DNA of 64,000 bases from Bradyrhizobium sp. Ai1a-2. Its GTDB lineage: Bacteria; Pseudomonadota; Alphaproteobacteria; Rhizobiales; Xanthobacteraceae. The notes under the pieces were generated by a model. That model saw nothing but the letters and a program-made list of their open reading frames with translations, was not told where the DNA came from and did no database searches. The position numbers were made by a program, and so were the translations under genes. The DNA is taken from contig NZ_AUEZ01000030.1 in the NCBI RefSeq assembly GCF_000426245.1, forward strand, positions 33,096-97,095, read 5' to 3'. Positions 60,881-64,000 of the stretch are shown here, piece after piece; the first letter of the stretch is position 1; the number at the start of each line of letters is the position of its first letter.

Positions 60881-61848
60881 TGGCCAAGCGTACCACGCCG
60901 GCCGGCAAGCGCGGCCGATCTATAGCGAAATCCCCGAAAGTCGCAGCGAGTGAACTCAAGACGCTGCTCGATTTCGTTCGCTATGCGGTGAGCCGCTTCA
61001 CCGAGGCAAAGCTCGTGTTCGCGCACGGCACCACCGATCCGGTGGCGGAGGCCGCTTTCCTCGTCTGCGAAACCCTGCACCTGCATCCTGATCAGTTCGA
61101 TCAGTTCGCCGGCGCGCGTGTCACCGCGCATGAGGGCGGCAAGATCCTCGATCTGATCGAGCGCCGCATCGCGACGCGAAAGCCGGCCGCCTATCTCGTC
61201 AACAAGATCTACATGCGCGGCCTGCCCTTCTATGTCGACGAGCGTACCATCGTGCCGCGCTCCTTCATCGGCGAACTGCTCGACTCGCATTTCGGCGGCG
61301 ACGAGGAAGGCGGCTCGCTGGTCGATGATCCCTTGTCCGTCGTGACCGTGCTCGACCTCTGCACCGGCTCCGGATGCCTTGCGATCCTCGCCAGCCGCAG
61401 TTTCCCGAATGCCGATATCGACGCGGTCGATATTTCGAAAGACGCGCTGGCGGTCGCCGCGCGCAACGTCCGGGATTACGGACTGGAGGATCGCCTGACG
61501 CTGCACCAGGGCGACCTGTTCGAACCGCTGCAGGGCAGGCGTTACGACCTCATCATCTCCAATCCGCCCTATGTCGATGCGCTTGGCATGGCCTCGCTGC
61601 CGCGGGAATGCCGCGCCGAACCGAAACTTGCCTTCGCCGGTGGTGCCGACGGGCTCGACATTGTCAGACGCATCCTCAATGAGGCACCCCGGCACCTGAG
61701 CGTGGAAGGCGGACTGCTTTGCGAGATCGGCCGCGGCCGCGAGGTCCTGGAAGCCGCCTATCCGCAATTGCCGCTGCTCTGGCTCGATACCGAGGATTCC
61801 GAGGGCGAAGTGTTCTGGATTGGCGCAACCGATCTCTCGTCGGTCTGA
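60880..61848 (+). CDS. prmB: 50S ribosomal protein uL3 glutamine N5-methyltransferase
   Basis: A 322-residue PrmB/HemK-type methyltransferase: N-terminal helical domain, then motif I VLDLCTGSGCLAI (about 152-164) and the catalytic NPPY in IISNPPYVDALG (about 224-235). It methylates a Gln of uL3; PrmA-like or PrmC roles are less likely given the PxVPRS-type segment VPRSFIGELL. Coupled to moaE, an unusual partner. A family I part-copy (61848-61885) follows. Confidence 0.92.
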   Translation: MAKRTTPAGKRGRSIAKSPKVAASELKTLLDFVRYAVSRFTEAKLVFAHGTTDPVAEAAFLVCETLHLHPDQFDQFAGARVTAHEGGKILDLIERRIATRKPAAYLVNKIYMRGLPFYVDERTIVPRSFIGELLDSHFGGDEEGGSLVDDPLSVVTVLDLCTGSGCLAILASRSFPNADIDAVDISKDALAVAARNVRDYGLEDRLTLHQGDLFEPLQGRRYDLIISNPPYVDALGMASLPRECRAEPKLAFAGGADGLDIVRRILNEAPRHLSVEGGLLCEIGRGREVLEAAYPQLPLLWLDTEDSEGEVFWIGATDLSSV

Positions 61849-61885
61849 CGCTTTTTCACGCGAACCGGTATCCGCTTCGCTCAAG
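61848..61885. repeat. Part-copy of palindrome family I
   Basis: GCTTTTTCACGCGAACCGGT and ATCCGCTTCGCTCAAGG correspond to one arm pair of the copies at 32335 and 56471. Confidence 0.6.
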
Positions 61886-62000
61886 GACGCTGTGTGACGC
61901 AGTGCAACGCGGCGGAAATATCGCAGCTCGCGCCGTTCACGTGGCGCAGCGAAGCTGATACTTTCGAGTCAAATCAGCTCACCGCCACAACGAGGCCCCC

Positions 62001-63347
62001 ATGCTGGACAAGAGCCCCCGCCCCGCCGCCGTCAACGTTCCCAACGACCTCGCCGCCCATTGGATGCCGTTCACCGCCAACCGTGCGTTCAAGAAGCAGC
62101 CGCGGCTGCTCGCCGGCTCCAAGGACATGCACTATTTCACCGTTGACGGCCGCCAGATCATCGACGCTGCGGCCGGCATGTGGTGCTGCAATGCCGGCCA
62201 TGGCCGGACCCAGATTTCGGAAGCGATCGCCAAGCAGGCAGCGGCCATGGACTACGCGCCGCCGTTCCAGTTCGGCATCCCGCAATCCTTCGAACTCGCC
62301 AGCCGCATCGCCGACCTGGCGCCCGAAGGACTCGACAACGTGTTCTTCTGCAATTCGGGCTCGGAAGCGGCCGACACCGCGCTGAAGATCGCGCTGGCCT
62401 ATCACCAGATCAGTGGCCAGGGCAGCCGCATCCGCCTGATCGGCCGCGAGCGCGGCTATCACGGCGTCGGCTTCGGCGGCACCTCGGTCGGCGGCATCGT
62501 CGGCAACCGCAAGCTGTTCGGCTCGCTGCTCACCGGTGTCGATCACCTGCCGGCGACCTATGACCGCGAGAAGCAGGCCTTCACCAAGGGCGAGCCGGAC
62601 TACGGCGTGCATTTCGCCGACGAGCTGGAGCGCCTCGTCAACCTGCACGGCGCTAACACCATCGCCGCCGTCATCGTCGAGCCGATGGCGGGCTCCACCG
62701 GCGTGCTGCCGGCGCCGAAGGGTTATCTGAAACGGCTGCGCGAGATCACCGAGAAGCATGGCATCCTCTTGATCTTCGACGAGGTCATCACCGGTTATGG
62801 CCGGCTCGGCTTTGCCTTCGCCGCGGAGCGCTATGGCGTGACGCCCGACATGATCACCTTCGCCAAGGGCATCACCAATGGCGCTGCGCCGATGGGCGGC
62901 GTGATCGTGCGCGGCGCGATCCACGACGCCTTCATGAACGGTCCCGAACATGTGGTCGAACTGGCGCATGGCTATACCTATTCGGCGCATCCGCTGGCCT
63001 GCGCCGCCGGCCTTGCGACACTCGGCATCTACCGCGAGGAGAAGCTGTTCGAGCGCGCGAACAAGCTCGAACCGAAATTCGCCGACGCAGTGATGTCGCT
63101 GCGCGACCAGCCGAACGTGGTCGACATCCGCACGGTGGGTCTCACCGCCGGCATCGACCTCGCCCCGATCGCCGATGGTCCCGGCAAGCGTGGCTTCGCC
63201 GCACTCAACAGCGCCTTCCACGACAACGACCTGATGCTGCGGATCGCCGGCGACTCGCTGTGCCTGACGCCCCCCTTGATCGTCAGCGAGGACCAGATCG
63301 GCGAGATCGTCGACAAGGTCGGCAAGATCATCCGCGCGGTGGCGTAG
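62001..63347 (+). CDS. Class III aminotransferase, omega-amino acid:pyruvate type
   Basis: A 448-residue fold-type I, class III transaminase: HWMPFTANRAFKK (about 20-32), CNSGSEAADTALKIAL (about 116-131), the Asp of the cofactor site in IFDEVITGYGRLG (about 258-270) and the PLP lysine in ITFAKGITNGAAP (about 290). The sequence fits beta-alanine-pyruvate or related omega-transaminases. It may handle beta-alanine, GABA or aromatic amines; not decided by sequence. ATG 62001; monocistronic and followed by repeats. Confidence 0.94.
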   Translation: MLDKSPRPAAVNVPNDLAAHWMPFTANRAFKKQPRLLAGSKDMHYFTVDGRQIIDAAAGMWCCNAGHGRTQISEAIAKQAAAMDYAPPFQFGIPQSFELASRIADLAPEGLDNVFFCNSGSEAADTALKIALAYHQISGQGSRIRLIGRERGYHGVGFGGTSVGGIVGNRKLFGSLLTGVDHLPATYDREKQAFTKGEPDYGVHFADELERLVNLHGANTIAAVIVEPMAGSTGVLPAPKGYLKRLREITEKHGILLIFDEVITGYGRLGFAFAAERYGVTPDMITFAKGITNGAAPMGGVIVRGAIHDAFMNGPEHVVELAHGYTYSAHPLACAAGLATLGIYREEKLFERANKLEPKFADAVMSLRDQPNVVDIRTVGLTAGIDLAPIADGPGKRGFAALNSAFHDNDLMLRIAGDSLCLTPPLIVSEDQIGEIVDKVGKIIRAVA

Positions 63348-63376
63348 GGTTCGCAAGAGCGCCGAATCTCGCTGGC

Positions 63377-63460
63377 CGTCATTGCGAGCGCAGCGAAGCA
63401 ATCCATCGCGCCGCTTGCGGAGGCATGGATTGCTTCGTCGCTTGCGCTCCTCGCAATGAG
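63377..63460. repeat. Intergenic palindrome, family A (copy 6)
   Basis: CGTCATTGCGAGCGCAGCGA on the left; the right arm ends CTCCTCGCAATGAG, one base off the usual ATGACG. Just downstream of the aminotransferase. Confidence 0.85.
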
Positions 63461-63500
63461 GGGGAGAGAATTCCTGATTCAATTGTCAAACAGCAGCCTC

Positions 63501-63821
63501 GTAGGATGGGTAGAGCGCAGCGAAACCCATCGCGATGGAGCAAGCGGCGCGAATGATGGGTTTCGCTGCGCTCTACCCATCCTACGTCTGAGTCAAACAG
63601 CGGATGTGAGTTCGCATTCTCGCGACGCTTTGCGTCCGAGGTTTGCTTCACTTTCCACCCTCCGCGAAATCAGAGGGCGCAGGGAAAGCCGGGTGCTGGT
63701 TGCACCCGCGGGTCCCGTGCAACAAAAAGCACGGGGGTAGGACCACAGGTTCAACCGAAGCATTCCGGCTTTCCCTGCGCGATGGTGTTACGGCTTACTT
63801 CGTGCTCTCCCCGGTGACCGG
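63501..63821. repeat. Long composite intergenic repeat (copy L2, inverted)
   Basis: Starts with a family D palindrome (63501-63585), then runs through CCGGGTGCTGGTTGCACCCG and CGTGCAACAAAAAGCACGGG to CCCCGGTGACCGG at 63821. It is the inverted counterpart of 28597-28921. Identity stops abruptly at the insertion sequence end, while copy L1 continues beyond the same point. Confidence 0.85.
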
Positions 63822-64000
63822 CTATCTAATGCACACATCTTTGTTGCGAAGATCGGCGAAGACTGATTCCCTGATGAGAGGCGGTCTTGTGGAGGGAGGT
63901 CTTATGTCGATGGAGGTTGGACTGGGACGATTTGGCGATCGTCGCCTGGAAAAAGGGGGGCGTCGTTGCATGACGCCCTCGTTCGCCGGCCTGGTTCATG
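63822..64000 (+). mobile_element. Left end of an IS4-superfamily (IS50-like) insertion sequence, truncated by window
   Basis: The first 19 nt, CTATCTAATGCACACATCT, agree with a Tn5-type 19-bp end (CTGTCTCTTATACACATCT) at 14 positions. It begins exactly where the long repeat loses homology. A transposase-like frame with a DNA-binding N-terminal pattern starts at 63904. The right end lies outside the window. Confidence 0.7.
63904..64000 (+). CDS. Transposase N-terminus, partial, possible frameshift
   Basis: ATG 63904 follows GGAGGG. The first 19 residues read MSMEVGLGRFGDRRLEKGG, the start of the Tnp DNA-binding domain of IS4/IS50-type transposases. After a run of six G (63955-63960 approximately) the expected continuation (ASLHDALVRRPGS) lies in another frame, while the original frame gives RRCMTPSFAGLVH. 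Either one G is missing, making a pseudogene, or slippage on the A5G6 run is used. Confidence 0.55.
   Translation, partial: MSMEVGLGRFGDRRLEKGGRRCMTPSFAGLVH

Noticed and set aside
63379..63740. Reading frames between the class III aminotransferase and the IS end
   Set aside because: They consist of family A, family D and long repeat sequence translated.
1..64000. tRNA, rRNA and CRISPR arrays
   Set aside because: Read for T-loop GGTTCGAATC-like words and regularly spaced direct repeats; none convincing was seen. Absence by eye is not proof.

Overview
The window is chromosomal DNA from an alphaproteobacterium of the Bradyrhizobium type (Nitrobacteraceae, Hyphomicrobiales). The basis is high GC with strong GC3 bias, gene orders such as uvrC-pgsA-moaD-moaE and rplY-pth-ychF, a RibH2-type lumazine synthase behind an FMN riboswitch, and dense intergenic palindromes of the kind I remember from that genus. 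The assignment is inference; no rRNA or tRNA is present to test it. About 75 protein genes are supported, most of them housekeeping, and there is no prophage structural module, CRISPR array or conjugation gene.

Layout. 1-7 kb: a cut-off GNAT gene, an EF-G-like GTPase lacking the switch-II histidine, a DUF992 secreted protein, an aspartate/prephenate aminotransferase with a good terminator, a GST and a DUF486 membrane protein. 7-14 kb: a PAS-like membrane protein, GNAT, aldo/keto reductase, an AT-richer TPR protein, and a DUF1800-DUF1501 export pair. 14-20 kb: CWC protein and HAD phosphatase, two GSTs, a Tat-exported metallo-hydrolase overlapping a SCO protein, TauE/SafE divergent from a LysR regulator. 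20-22.5 kb: a small secreted protein, a glucosaminidase-amidase fusion and two small proteins. 22.8-26.2 kb: uvrB with long extensions and a PNPOx-fold protein. 26.2-29.2 kb is the accessory part: an AT-rich SIR2 plus P-loop NTPase gene that looks like an abortive-infection effector, followed by about 1.2 kb of stacked repeats.

29-46 kb: small membrane and envelope proteins, two MaoC-like hydratases, ychF-pth-rplY, ubiK, then a forward run of dienelactone hydrolase, lgt, midA-like, pgeF, a lipoprotein and prs. Next come ribH2 with its riboswitch, a YbjN protein and proC. 46-57 kb: tautomerase, hisS, ilvE divergent from a marR-response regulator-histidine kinase cluster, DUF3617, RNase T2, rlmJ, a cold-shock gene and an outer-membrane beta-barrel protein. 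57-63.4 kb: uvrC, pgsA, moaD, moaE, prmB and a class III aminotransferase.

The window ends in the left end of an insertion sequence whose 19-bp terminus resembles Tn5/IS50 ends. It has inserted into a copy of the long repeat also found, inverted, at 28.6-28.9 kb. At least nine families of palindromic repeats sit between genes, mostly just downstream of stop codons.
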